Positions 11,242 through 23,300 are shown, counted from the first letter of the stretch. The stretch: DNA of 64,000 bases from Apium graveolens (GCF_009905375.1 NW_027419138.1:1-64000), one strand, 5' to 3'. Program-made: numbers and translations. Notes: generated by a model not told the origin, from the sequence alone.

Positions 11242-12830
11242 AAAATTCAAATATTTAAGTGATGATTTATCATACTTTAGTTTCTAATATAAATGTGTAT
11301 CAATGGTAGAAAAATAATTACCTAATTTTGTTAATGTAGCTATTAGGTACTTTTGTTTCAATCCATTTTTCATTTGATGAAGAGGTCTTTGGAAAATCAT
11401 TTAATCTCCTTGTTGCCTATATGGTATGTGGTAACTCACATCCTAATTCCATTCTAATCCACTAATGTGTGTGTAAGGGGTTTTATAAATTTTCATTTGA
11501 TATGTAAGGGTGGAGTACGGGTAATGAGTTTTACTTATGATACTAAAAAAATAACTTTACAACATTCAAATGTGGTATAGGAGTGTTACAAACTACTATT
11601 TGAAAATGCTAGTTTATTATGACTACATGTCAAATGAGAATTTATCAAATCAATCATCCACTTGTCTAACATATTAGAATGAACTCGGGTGTCTAATACT
11701 AAATAACACTGGGAGCTGCAGGGGATTGAAATTTCTACTTCATGATGGTGATATTGTAAGTAAACTCGATAAATATAATGACTTGTAATTTAGAAATTCA
11801 GTTTAATTAAATTTATTTGATGGTCCTCTCTTAGTAAAATGAATAATGATACGATGAATACATGAGGTAACTCAAGGGGAAATTGGGATTGATTTTCAAG
11901 TGTTGTGATGGAACTAATGGAGAAGCAGTCTGCATAAACTACATGGGTTCACTCTTACTCTAACCTTTAGTGTAATCCGTGGAAGCGACCAACATCAATT
12001 TATACTTATGGTTTGTATACAATATTCTCTTAAAAAATTGGTTGAAACATCAAAGAAGCACATATATGTGACGAAATGCATAAATTGTATAACATTATGT
12101 TTATAGATTCTTCACTTTGTTTAACAGCCTCGCGTATATTCCTTTTTGTTTTTCCTATGTTCCTTCCTGCTTTGAATTATCTCTGCATTTTTTAACGAGT
12201 CTGGATATGAAATTTAATAATAAAAATAAATACGAAATTGATGTGTTTCATTTAAGACTTTACAAATATGTAATAATGGTATGTCATCATTTACATGTAT
12301 AATAATTTGATTTGTGAGCAGGGAATTGGACATCTGTAGTGTGACAATGTTTCTGTTTGTATAAATGAACGTGTTCGAAGTGGATTGGTACCTTAATCCA
12401 TTTGTGGTTGGAGATTTGATGGACGTTTGCAGCTCTTCGCCTCCTCGTCAAAAATTAATTTCTTAATGTCTATATTCAATTGTAATTTACAATAATATTT
12501 TATATCCTAATACGCTTGACCCCCGGGCCACAGCCAACGGTTAGAAACAAAGTGGTATGATGTAAGTACAGTTCTATTTAATTACAAGAGAAATCATAAT
12601 GAATACTTCAAAATAGTTTGTCCAATAATCGTCTAAAAAGGAAAGCCAGCTAGAAAAATAATTGCTGCCAAATTAATGTTGTTTGCTACAAAATAATGCT
12701 CTCTGACATACACCCTTTCCATTAAAGATAAATACCAAACAATGGGATGCTTCAAATCTTTTTGTGTTACTTGTTCTGCTTTTGGGGGTGATAGAGATGT
12801 TCTAAACTATTTTTTAGTTTGCACCCATGA

Positions 12831-12902
12831 TGGCATTTGGTCTAGTTGTATGATTCTCGCTTAGGGAGTGAGATATTCCGAGTTCAATTCTCAGAATTCC
12901 CC
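12831..12902 (+). tRNA. tRNA-Pro(AGG)-like pseudogene (unit A)
   Basis: Seventy-two bases follow the plant tRNA-Pro layout: GGTCTAGTTGTATGATTC as D-arm and CTCGC-TTAGGGA-GTGAG as anticodon arm with AGG at the anticodon place, then GAGTTCAATTCTC in the T arm. Degeneration is clear. The first base cannot pair, the acceptor stem has a C-T mismatch and the T stem a C-A mismatch. It is probably a dead tRNA or a tRNA-derived insertion rather than a working gene. Module a keeps only its 3' edge. Confidence 0.6.
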
Positions 12903-13279
12903 ATTTTCATGACTATTTTAATTTTTTTTACTGCCCAGCTTATCACATAATATTATAAGCCTATAAGTAGTTTTCCACTTTCATATGAGATGTAGGAGAA
13001 TTAAAATTACTTCATAGAAATTCTACTACATTAATATTCCAATCAAACAAACATCAAAATATAGGAATTGTCTAACATAAGTAAAGCAAAATCTAAGTAA
13101 TATGAAAATTAAGGTAAAAACAAAACCAGTTCACTTGAAAACAAAGCAATAGCAACTACTTACTAAATCCCTTAAATTAAGCTGACTTGAAAAATAAGAA
13201 TTGTTTTTTATCTCGCTACCTTAAAGAAACTCTTACCTCAAAGGTTTTGATTGGTGTCTCTGTTTTAACCCCCTTTACG

Positions 13280-13870
13280 CACCAAGCACCCTTAGCACAT
13301 GTTATGGTCACAATCATTTAGGATATTGCAATATTGACATTGCCGGGCATCTGTCAATTGGACATGTTTTTCTTTCACTAGAGTAACATCAACTTCAGAT
13401 AGCCCATTTTCTAATCTTTTGAGAAAGTTTGAAAAATATCTTCCAGTTACCTTTGTTAAATTTATAAGCTCGTTACGATTTTTTTTATTAAATTCTTCTG
13501 AGCTAGCCTCATCCCTAAAGTATTTTTGCAGCTTATTCTCTTCGTAGTCATGGAGCCTTTCCAAAGCCACCTCAGACTCACCTCGTGGTTAATCAATTTG
13601 TTTTTTTTCATATATGCTTCTGGTGGCATAGAATATCCATAAATATAAGTCCATTTTAACACTCGCCTTCATTCAAAAATCTGCTCCCAAGCTTCCATAA
13701 AGAAGCTTGGGTGTTCTCGCTGACAATATTTTTTCTCGAGTTTCTGAAGTTTCTTATTTTATATCTCGCTTAGATCTACTAATGCTTTCTGTCTTGACTT
13801 TTCATTTACAACCAACCTTTCATAATAATGAGCATATCTCTTGATGTATTCATTGGTCCTGACCCTCTTG
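13280..13870 (-). pseudogene. ARIADNE-type RBR ligase fragment (module b, unit A)
   Basis: Minus-strand ariadne-domain sequence: NEYIKRYAHYYERL, NEKSRQKAL, then EAWEQIFE.RRVLKWTYIYGYSMP, ALERLHDYEENKLQKYF, RYFSNFLKRLENGLSEVDV, and the zinc finger CQYCNILNDCDHNMC. A TAA follows SEI at 13759-13761, another stop replaces the Cys before RRVLKW, and the zinc finger carries the same TAA as module a. Unlike module a, the Rcat segment is missing: at 13870 the match ends and an unrelated Lys/Gly-rich exon-like stretch takes over (see the chimeric gene model). Decayed fragment. Confidence 0.75.
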
Positions 13871-15217
13871 TTTCCCTTACCCTTGTCTCCATTACCCTTC
13901 TTCGAATTCGGGCTCGACCATGTCACCTATAAAAAAATAACAATGGAACAAGGATATCATGTTAACTCGTCTTATAGCATAAAAAGAATATATGAACATT
14001 CAGACTAATAGATACTAGTGTCAGTTTTCAGGGCTCGTTCCTTTCTTAAACACAAGAAACTCAAAAGCAAATTGGGAAGTATTCAGAAAATCAACAATCA
14101 CAAGCTAACACCTTTGTCAAAGACTCATATTAGTAAATCAACAATGCAGGCAAAACTTTCACCTTTGTACTTGGTAAGGTACAAATTCTGTATATTGCAG
14201 ATCCCGTCTTGGTGAGAGAAATTAATATAAGCAAAACATTAGACTTGGGAAAGCCTGCTTACTTGCAGAAGGATAGGGGGCCTCTACTACGCAAAGGTCT
14301 GATTACAACAAATCAGGAAGTTTGGTCTCACCAGAGAAAAAACATTACTCATAATCTTTTTGTAGACAAAGTCAAGGTACTCCTTATTCATAAGCTTTAG
14401 TTCTATATTATCTATTGATTGACTAGTTGAGATTATATACCTTATGTAATAATTGGTCGCAGGAAATGCTAAGCATAGGTGTAGTTTCCGGGAGCAAACT
14501 AATCAAATCTTTGGAGAATGTGGTTGGGGATAGTGGGAAAATTGCAGAGATAAAAGGGGATGATTATGCGAGGGATTTCACATGCCATGTGTTTTCTACT
14601 ATCATGTTTGGGGAAAACTATCCTATAAACACAGGCTTGTTTTGAAATGTAGAGCTCTTAAACAAGCCTCTGGTTCGCCAACCATACTCAATGGTCGTCC
14701 TTTCTACAGGTGAGGAACTCCATACTTGTTCTTTCAGACTAATAACAGTAATTCAGACTAACAATCACAAGTTACTCCGAAAGTTGTTGACAAATTTTTA
14801 GTCTGCCCTAATCCAGTTACATATCTGCTAACAGAATCACTTTAAACAAACACCCAAAATCACTAAATCACACATGGCCATAAAAGAATTCACAATTAAA
14901 ACCACACGAAAGATTCGAAAACCATAACAACTAAACCAAAATCAATAATTAACAAAACAAATAAAGGCCTTTTGAGCAGCCAAAACAGAGTCAACCACCA
15001 CAGCTTTGACTTTACAAAGATGTTCTGTATATGTTGACTATACACAAATACTAATTTGGGGCACTTTCAAAGAGAACATTAACAAAGTGACACATATATA
15101 CAGTCCGAGAGACACACAAACAGTCAGAGAGAGAGTAAGAGAGAGAGAAAGAGAGAGAAAGAACACCTGTGTACTTAGCCTCGCCAGTTTTAACCTCTGA
15201 TTTGAGGTTTCAGCCAT
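13759..15217 (-). CDS. Putative chimeric two-exon gene (unit A)
   Basis: A gene model assembled from sequence signals only. Minus-strand exon 1 starts at ATG 15217-15215 and encodes 17 codons (MAETSNQRLKLARLSTQ), ending at donor AG|GTGTTC (15167/15166). Upstream is a pyrimidine-rich leader with the CTAGGGTTT motif common in plant 5'UTRs. A good acceptor, TTTTTTTATAG (ends 13927), opens exon 2 at 13926. It continues in phase: VTWSSPNSKKGNGDKGKGNK, then an ARIADNE-derived helix, to TAA at 13759. The product would be 72 residues. The 1.24-kb intron contains the CYP714 fragment in antisense. The identity of exon 1 is unknown. The model recurs in units B and C. It could equally be dead debris. Confidence 0.35.
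14164..14709 (+). pseudogene. CYP714-like cytochrome P450 fragment (unit A)
   Basis: Two exons of a clan-72 P450 most like CYP714 (family members oxidise gibberellins). Exon A ends at 14376 and reads GKVQILYIADPVLVREI then TLDLGKPAYLQKDRGPLL and VWSHQRK. An 86-bp intron (GT 14377, AG 14462) follows. Exon B, 14463-14709, reads EMLSIG.VSGSKLI, DYARDFTCHVFSTIMFGENY, and after a one-base frameshift LVLKCRAL and GRPFYR, ending at donor AG|GTGAGG. That is about 180 of roughly 520 residues. The membrane anchor, I-helix, ExxR and heme Cys loop are absent. Intron retention shows a DNA-level copy, not retroposition. Confidence 0.8.
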
Positions 15218-15556
15218 CGTTTGTAAACCCTAGCTGCGCCGTGAAAGAAAGAAGAGAAAGAGAGGAAACGATGTAATTGAAATTTTGGGGGTAAATAAAG
15301 TATATACCTAAAAACTAAGTCGGCTAATAATAGTTGAATTTAGCCGTGTCGTGCAATAAGACCTTGTTCGGTTGAAAAAAATGAATCAGAGTGTTCTCCC
15401 AGTTAAGCTTCTGTATAAAACCTCCTGTTATCAACCAAAATACAAACACTATCGTCCACTTTACAAAAATTTACAAACATTTAATTAAATTTCAAATTTA
15501 AAAATTATAAATAAAGTAGCAATTGTTTTGATACAAATTTTATTAATAATAATGAA
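14710..15556. other. Spacer between P450 fragment and CACTA coding region (unit A)
   Basis: Holds AC-rich intron-like sequence, a GA-rich simple repeat at 15124-15162, the candidate minus-strand first exon (15217-15167) with its leader to about 15285, and then, from about 15319, GTTGAATTTAGCCG and similar motifs that resemble the CACTA subterminal repeats. No CACTACAAG terminus is visible on this side. Confidence 0.6.
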
Positions 15557-18500
15557 TTACACCAAGTCATCATCATCACTAAATTCATCATTTTCCGTTC
15601 CATTTTCTTCATCTTCATCTTCGGCTTCCTTATCATTTTTACTTTCTTTTTCATCATCATGATGTATCGAGTAGTCATTTTCAAACATCCTTAAATCAAC
15701 AAAAAAATTTGAAGGATCACGAATAGTAACACTTTCGACATGAGAAGATGAAGCATTTGACACTTCATTTTGTAAAGCATCATCGATGATTTTGATATCT
15801 TCCTTGGTTGACACACTTTCATCAACTTATCGACTCTTTGTTGTTAGAACCGTGTACCATGATGATTTTGCATTTAAAATATTTGGTGCATAGTACACTT
15901 GATGAGCTTGGCTAGCCAATACAAACACGTCATCGACATTTAGTTTTGATTTGACATCCACGGTAGTCATCCGATGTCTATCAACTTTGACATGTGTCGT
16001 ATGATCAAACCAATGACAGTTGAAGACAATCACTTGATGTCCATTATGATAGAAGAGTTTTAAAATTTCTTTCACCCTTCCGTAATAGTTTCTATAAGTT
16101 TCATTGTAAGAAGTCCCTACAATTATAATTGTTTAAAATTTTGATTAAAAGATAAAGAAAAAGTATGTTTCAAATATTATGAGTAAAAGTCTCACCGATG
16201 ACAACTACACCGGAATTTGTTGAAGTGGGCTCCTTATCATTTGGGAAACTAAATTTGTAACCATTGCATTTGCACGCTTTATAAGACTCCACTTTAAACA
16301 TCGGACCTCTTATTAGGTCTAGAAATTTCTTTTTGAGCTCTTCATCATCTTGTACCTAAAACATGTGTGACATGATACATAAATATAAGAATAAATTTAA
16401 AGATTGCATGAGAAATATATATAATATGTGTATAGGTGTTTATATATAAATCAAAACACATACCCTTCTTTCAAACCAATCTTTAAAATTTTCTTTTTGG
16501 TATTGTTCTTTTTCGGTGTCATTGAGAAGGGGGTAATGTTGTTGCACTAACTTCTGGAATCCACTACATTTTTTTGTTCAAAAATAAGAAAAAATAAGTT
16601 GTAAACTAAATTCTTAATTTTTGAAGTAAAGAGGGTTTAGAAAAATCTTACTGCAAGTACTTTCCAACTTCCGGTGAATTAATAAGAACATAGTATGCCA
16701 CAAGTTCATGTTCATCACCATTCAAGATTCTATCTCTACTTTGTAGACTAGGATGTGTCATATATGTATAAACTTCTAACAATTCGACATCATGAAACTT
16801 TCGAGGTGCCTCATTCCGACGTAACTGACCATACACAACTTTTGAATCAAAAAATACTGAGCAAAAGTGTACACTTTCCTCCTCAATATAGCGTTGTGCC
16901 ATGGAACCTTCTGCTCGAGCTTTGTTTCCAACTTTCAATTTCAGGTTATGCAAGTATCTCTCCACAAAATACATCCAACGCCCATTAGCCGGACCCCCTA
17001 ACTTACACTCGGTAGCTAAATGGAGTGGCAAGTGCTCCATCAGATCAAAAAACCCTGGAATGAAGACAGTTTCAAGTTTTGACATTATTCTCACTATATT
17101 TGAGTATTTGAGTATTTGACGAGCATAAATCTTGAAAGAAGTTGCACAACTCAATAATAGGATCAGCTACATGTTTCGGAAGTAAGTCACGACAAATGAT
17201 AGGCAACAACTTTTGCATGAAGACGTGACAGTCATGTGTTTTCATCCCACGAATGCAATTTTTTTTCCAATTTACGCACCTTGATATATTTGAGGCATAC
17301 CCATCTGGAGGTTGTAATTCTTCAATCCACTTGAACAACTTATGAATTTGTTCTTTGGAAAGAGCGTATAGCGCATGTGGTTCCGTACCATCATCTTGAA
17401 TCCACAAATCATGATGCACACTTAATTCTTTACAATCTTTCCTCGCTTTTGTGTATTCTTTGGACTTCTTTCCATCATCAAGAATTGTGTAGATTATGTT
17501 GTCAAAGATATTTTTTCAGTGTGCATAATGTCAATGTTGTGACGAAGGCTAAGTGTCTCCCAATATGGAAGCTCAAAAAATGGAGAACTGTGAGTCCAAT
17601 TATGTGTCACACCATAATCCCTTGGTTTTCTCTTTGTTGACTTTCCTGGAGGGGGGAATTGTATCTGCTCGCACATGGTCTTTGCAAAAGATCCTGAATG
17701 TTTAGCGCAAAATGTTCGGGTCTTAATAATTCCAAACCTTGTACTCCTTCTCAGGGGTTCATCTGCTTCCAAAAAATATCGAGCAGTGCCATAAAAAGTA
17801 GATTTACCACCATGTTTGAGTTATTTAGCTTTTACCTCTCCCATGCAAACCGAACATGCCAACTTACCTAAAACATATGTAAAAAACTCAATAAATAAAC
17901 ATATGTGAAATTATATAAAATATGTGCACATATGTGTGTTTATAAAATAAAACACGTACCCTTAGTGGACCACCCACTCAGCATGGCAAGTGCAGGAAAG
18001 TCACTAATTGTCTATAAAAGTGCAGCCTTCATCATAAATTTGTACGTGAATATATGTCATATGTTTCCACCCCGGTATGCCACAATAATTTCAACTCATC
18101 AATTAGCGGTCTAAGATAAACATGTAAGTCTTTTGTAGGATCCATTGGTCCGGGAATAAGAAGAGGCATGAACATGTATGGAGCCTTAGTACACATAGAG
18201 GGGGGAAGATTATACACAACAATCACCACAGGCCATACAGTATACTCCTTGGCATGAGCATCGTGAAAGGGATCAAATCCATTAGTACATAGTCCGAGTC
18301 TAACATTTCTAATCTCTTTGAAAATCATGTAAATCTACGATCAAATTGTTTCCATTCATCTCCATCTGCTGGGTGACTTAATTGACCTTCAACAACAACT
18401 CTATCATGATGCCATCTCATACATTTTGCAGTTTTCTCAGCCATGAATAAACGCTGCAATCTCGTGGTAATAGGAAAATAACGCAAGATCTTATGCGAGA

Positions 18501-19247
18501 TCTTCTGTTTTTTAGGATCCTTTTGCACTTTGTAACGGTCTCTTTTGCATATATCACACTTGGTCTTCTCACTGTGTTCCTTGTAGAATAACATGCGATC
18601 ATTCTCACAAGCATCAATCTTTTCATACTCCATGTTCAATCCTCTAATCATCTTTCGTACAGTGTAGTACTTCTCAGGCAACTTATGATCATTAGGGAAT
18701 ACTAATCCAATGAGGTGTAGCAAGTCATCAAAACCATTATTACTACAATTATGCATATTTTTCCAGTGAAGCAACTCCATTACAAACTCCAATGTTGTAA
18801 AATTGGCATTATTTGGATATATTGGTTCGGAAGCGGTATTTACCATCTCGTTAAATTCTTTTGCTTTTGCATTCGGTTCTTCATCAAAATCTTCACAATC
18901 CTCAAAATCATCATCATGTGCATCATACATATCATCATCTCTGTAGCTAGTATTGCCAAAACTCGTTCCAACATCATTGCGCAACACATCTTTTTCCCCA
19001 TGACAATCCCATCTAGTATACCATTACATAATACAATGTCGATACAAATCAACTTTCACGGTACTAGGATACTTGTAGTACTCATTACCACAATTTTTGC
19101 ACCGACATCTTATAAGACCGTTGTCTTCGGATCAAGATTTTCAATAGTAAATTTAATGAAATTATCCACACCATTTTTGTAATCTTCCGTTAAATATTTT
19201 GCCTCGTTAAATCAATGACGACCAATCCAACTACGATCGGATGTCAT
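15557..19247 (-). pseudogene. CACTA transposase (tnp2 type), C1, decayed
   Basis: From the ATG at 19247 leftward come the transposase-associated domain, an acidic linker, and Transposase_21 (NVRLGLCTNGFDPFHDAHAK, KDLHVYLRPLIDELK, LSGWSTKG with an intron at about 17866-17958). These are followed by DUF4218 (GMKTHDCHVFMQKLLPI, LATECKLGGP.NGRWM), DUF4216 (CHWFDHTTHVKVD) and an Asp/Glu-rich tail ending at 15557. Nonsense codons shared by all copies lie at 19024-19026, 18012-18014 and 15827-15829. Specific to this copy is a TGA at 19212-19214 and, with C3, a one-base insertion near 17128 that breaks DUF4218. Enzymatically dead. Confidence 0.9.
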
Positions 19248-19602
19248 CTACAAAATGATCAATAAAAATAAATTACCAATTTAATTATGGAAACTAAGAT
19301 TATCTCATTATTAAATACCATATTAGTCACCAAAAAATAAACAAATAATAATCACATTATTCTTGAAAAAAAAATTAATCTACTCAAATTTATAAAGATT
19401 ATCACAATTAAACTATTTAAAACAAAAATCTGTAAAAGAATTACACTTACTTGATGATTTGAGATTTGAGATGCTCACATGAAGAAGTAATTTTTAGTAG
19501 AAAACCAAAAAAAGTAGTGAAATGGGGAGAAAGTATGGAGGGAGAAACAATGGAGAAAACGGCTACTGGAATGGAGAAAGGGGTAGGGTTTCCGAAATGA
19601 GC

Positions 19603-20315
19603 ACGGGTTAATTCAACCAGAAATAGTCGAATTTAGTACGGGTCAATTCCACCAGAAGCGGTCGAATTTAGTAACGCCCTAAAATCAGTCGAATTTATAT
19701 TTATGCTACTAGTTATAGTTGTATTTATTTACATTCAACCGCAGCTGGTCGAATATAGTAAGATTTAATTCCACCAGACACGGTTGAATTTAGTATGTCA
19801 ATAAATGCTTCCCACTGTAGTCGAATTTAGGAATATTCAACCGCCTACGGTCGAATTTATCTCCGTTCTACCAAGGTCAGTTGAATTTATATAAATTCAA
19901 CTACCTTAGGTCGAAAATATAATATTCAACCGCCTACGGTCGAATTTATCTCCATTCCACCAAGGTCAGTTGAATTTATATTATTTCGACTGTTGTTGGT
20001 CGAAAATAGCAGAAATTATTCAAATTTTTTTTTAGAGGGAAATTCCCTGCCCACTGAAAATTTTAAATTAAAGGGCGGCAATTTTTCCCGCCGATCCCAC
20101 TAATTAAATTCGACCAAATTCAGTTCTGCTAAATTCAACCGAAAAGAGAAGTTAGTCGAAAATAACCGTAAATTCGACCGGGTTATTTCGACTGCCGCTA
20201 AATTCGACCAAATGTTGGTCGAATTTAGCCGCACCTACTAAATTCGACCGAATATAGTAGAATTTACGTGTAGTCAAATTTAATTAATTGAAAATACCCT
20301 AATTCTCTTGTAGTG
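19603..20315. repeat. CACTA subterminal repeat array (C1)
   Basis: Same TCGACC/GGTCGAATTTA array as in C0, without the extra GCGGGA block. It includes leader-like sequence of the transposase gene just to its left; a 5'UTR intron donor GTAAGT lies at about 19448 on the minus strand. The terminal repeat ends at 20315. Confidence 0.75.
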
Positions 20316-23300
20316 ATATTTTGAAGACTACACGTATATCATTATAGATTTTTGTATTCTGTGGACAATCACAAGAAAGTTTATGTGATTTAACAACAAT
20401 GCCATCATAAAATCTTACATAAGTTATCACTATTTCCCTATATATATGACCATTAAAAAACATGGCCACACTTTAATACTCAGATATATTTATTTGATTT
20501 TCTAATTAGTAAAATATATGTTATATTAATTATGTGTTAAGTTTTATAAAAAAGCTAATAGAAGAAATAATGAAAGGCTTTATCAGGGTAATCTTTAAAG
20601 TAAATAATAGCAAATTGGCAATGACTACTAAAATCTAGCTCGTAAAGAAGCCAAAAAAGCTTGACAAGTAAATAGTTATAATATCATTGATTGATCAAAC
20701 CTTAATATAGCTCGTAAAAAAGCTAAAGAAGCTTGACAAGTAAATATTTATAATATCATTAATTGATCGGCCTTCAAAATGTTAGAGATCATCCATTTAT
20801 TCAAGGCATGTGTCTACACCTTCTGTAAAAAATTTGGCATTGGTGAGTTGATGCAGTTAAATTTTGTGGCTTCAGGCTCATAAATATAAGATTAAATAAC
20901 ATTCAAATCTTAATTTATTGAGAATTAAAAGATATTCAAGTTTTAATTAAACAACTTTGCAAACTTGAAGGACTATTCAATTTATTTCTAAAGAGATTAA
21001 AATAATATTTTATTGTGCCAATTAACAATTAGTCAATTACCCTTTCATTAGGGACACTTGTATAGTCCAGTTTCAAAATAACTCATGTGTCCTTTTGGTG
21101 AACCACCAACAAATCATGGGTATGCATATATGTTAATAATCTAAAAATCATTATTTCACTTTAAAAATATATTATGGATAAATATACATATTCATATATT
21201 ACTACTTATTTAATATTTGTCCTTATCCTTTTTGTAAAAAAATGTGCCCCTTACTCCTAAAATAATTGATTTTTGGATATACTATCTCTTACTATCCAAA
21301 ATTACATAATATTTAAAAATGTTTGGTTTATATTGTAGTTAAGCTACATTGTACATAACATTAAAAAAATTATATTGTGCATTGTGCATTATATTCAAAT
21401 AATTTTTTTTTAAATATGTAAATACCTCTCATCAATTAAAATTGCATATTTTTAATAAAAAATGTGTCTTTCATATTATGGTCATAACAAAAATTGTTGT
21501 GAATAAGTGAATACAGTTCAATTAAACTTGTTAGAGTTTAATGAAATAACTGGGAAAATACACAATGTATGCTAAGTGTTAACTTTTATTATATGAGTGC
21601 TCAGTACATATATATGAAAAGCATAAACAGAAACAAATGACTTAGCTACATACAAACTAGAAGAACATGGCAACTAACTTCCTATTACAACTCATTATTC
21701 AAACGTAACTGATAAACACCTAAAAAGACTCCAGGAATACATTGACTATGTCCAACACATAGGCTCCAGATTTGCAGATCAACCCAACCAACAAGGACAA
21801 ACAAATAGCGAAGCCCACAAACTCAGATTAAAGCCCAACAAAAAAGTCCAACTATATTATATATAAATATATGTAAAAAATTGTACTTTTCCAGCTGTAT
21901 ACAGATATCATAAATTAAATGAGTATTTATGAAATTTGTATTTGGTGGATGTTATCCAGCTCTAAACATACGTTATACTTTGAAATCATTGGTAATATTA
22001 TTGACTTATTTTTTCATATCCCTGTATTCTACTATAAATACCTGCATAATCTATGTTCCTCATATACAAATTACAAATCAAAGAGTGTCCTTGTTTATAC
22101 ATTCTTGTATAGAATGATAGTAAAAGGACCTCTCATATAATGATAATGTAAAAATATTCAAATTTGTAAACAAAAATTTGTTATAGTTTATCAAATCCAT
22201 ATAATTTGAGGATGTTCATGGTACATCATTATATTGAAATTAATTTTTTAAGATGATGATGTTTCATGAACAATCCTTAGATTATATAGATTTCGTTTGT
22301 TAACAGTTGTATTCATAGAAATAGAAATGCATATTAATTGAAGAAAATTAGTGATATAATTTTTTTTATATTACTGGTTAGTTATATTATTGAGGATTTG
22401 TGAATGCAATGAGTTGTTTCAATAATTTGGAAACTTGAGCTAATATGATCCTTAACCATATGGGAGATCGGATTGCAAAGTCTTTTTGCCATAATTTTTA
22501 ATTTTCTGTTTATCAATTTTAATCATGTATGTTTATATTCATAGGTGAATATAATAGTGGGGTACCGGTGATACATGAGTATATCAAAATTCAAATATTT
22601 AATTGATAATTTATCATACTTTAGTTTCTAATATCAATATGCATCAATGGGTGAAAAATAATTAGCTAATTTTGTTAATGTGGCTATTAAGTACTTTGGT
22701 CACAATCAATTTTTCATTTGATGAAGAGGTCTTTGGAAAATCATCTAATCTCCTTGTTGACTGTATGTCATCTGGTATCTCACACCCGTAATTCCATTCT
22801 AATCCGCTAATGTGTGTGTAATGAGTTTTATAAATTTTCATTTGACGTGTAATGGTGGACTACCTCACAATGTGTTTTACTTATGATACTAAAAAATATA
22901 ACTTGATGAAAATGCTAGTTTATTATGACTACATTTCAAATGAGAATTTCCCAAATCAATTATCCAAGCTTCAACATATTAGAATGAACTCGGGTGTTTG
23001 ATACTAAATAACACTAGCAGCTGCAGGGGATTCAAGTTTCTACTTCATGATGGTGATATGCCTCTAAGTAAACCCCATAAATATAATCCCTTATAATTTA
23101 GAAATTCAGTTTAATTCAATTCTTTTGATAGTCCTCTCTTAGTAAAATAAATAATGATACAATGAATAGAGGAGGTAACTCAAAGGAAAACTAGGATTGA
23201 TTTGCAAGTGTTGTGATGGAATTAATGTAGAAGCTGTCAACATAAACTACAGGCGTTCACTCTTGCTCTAGCCTTTAGTGTAATCCATGGAAGAGACCAA

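Larger units (their letters stand above)
9049..13926. repeat. Module b (unit A)
   Basis: Second internal copy of the ~5-kb module, matching 1898-5310 and then 7214-8900. It lacks the solo LTR at 3072 but has its own (10929-11241), and it keeps a tRNA-Pro pseudogene. The rest is AT-rich and non-coding except the ARIADNE fragment at its right end. Short open frames at 9037-9237, 10726-10947 and 12117-12302 show no recognisable domain. Confidence 0.8.
1898..20315. repeat. Tandem macro-repeat unit A (about 18.4 kb)
   Basis: First complete unit of a head-to-tail array. Every landmark in it recurs in the same order and strand in units B and C, with only scattered substitutions and short indels where I compared them. 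Examples are the ARIADNE fragments at 8250 and 13280, the P450 exons at 14164-14709 and the CACTA terminus at 20315. This unit lacks both the CACTA-end fragment shared by units B and C and the copia element of unit B. The boundary at the CACTA terminus is a convention; the true breakpoint could be anywhere in the cycle. Confidence 0.95.
15319..20315 (-). mobile_element. CACTA (En/Spm) element, copy C1
   Basis: A minus-strand element of about 5 kb. The right end at 20315 reads CACTACAAGAGAATTAGGG on the minus strand and is preceded by a subterminal TCGACC array from about 19603. Inside is one decayed tnp2-type transposase; no TnpA-like second gene is recognised. The left end is not identifiable: the stated start is where subterminal-like motifs begin, and no terminal inverted repeat was found there. 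The P450 and first-exon fragments just to the left may once have been cargo of a longer element. Confidence 0.8.

Noticed and set aside
15124..15162. GA-rich tract considered as a promoter GAGA element
   Set aside because: A simple repeat of variable length among units, downstream of the candidate donor site; no support for a regulatory role.
18751..19182. 143-codon plus-strand open frame (also at 43051 and 61912)
   Set aside because: Antisense to the transposase-associated and linker region; rich in Phe/Ile/Cys as expected for a shadow frame, and not conserved beyond the DNA-level repeat.
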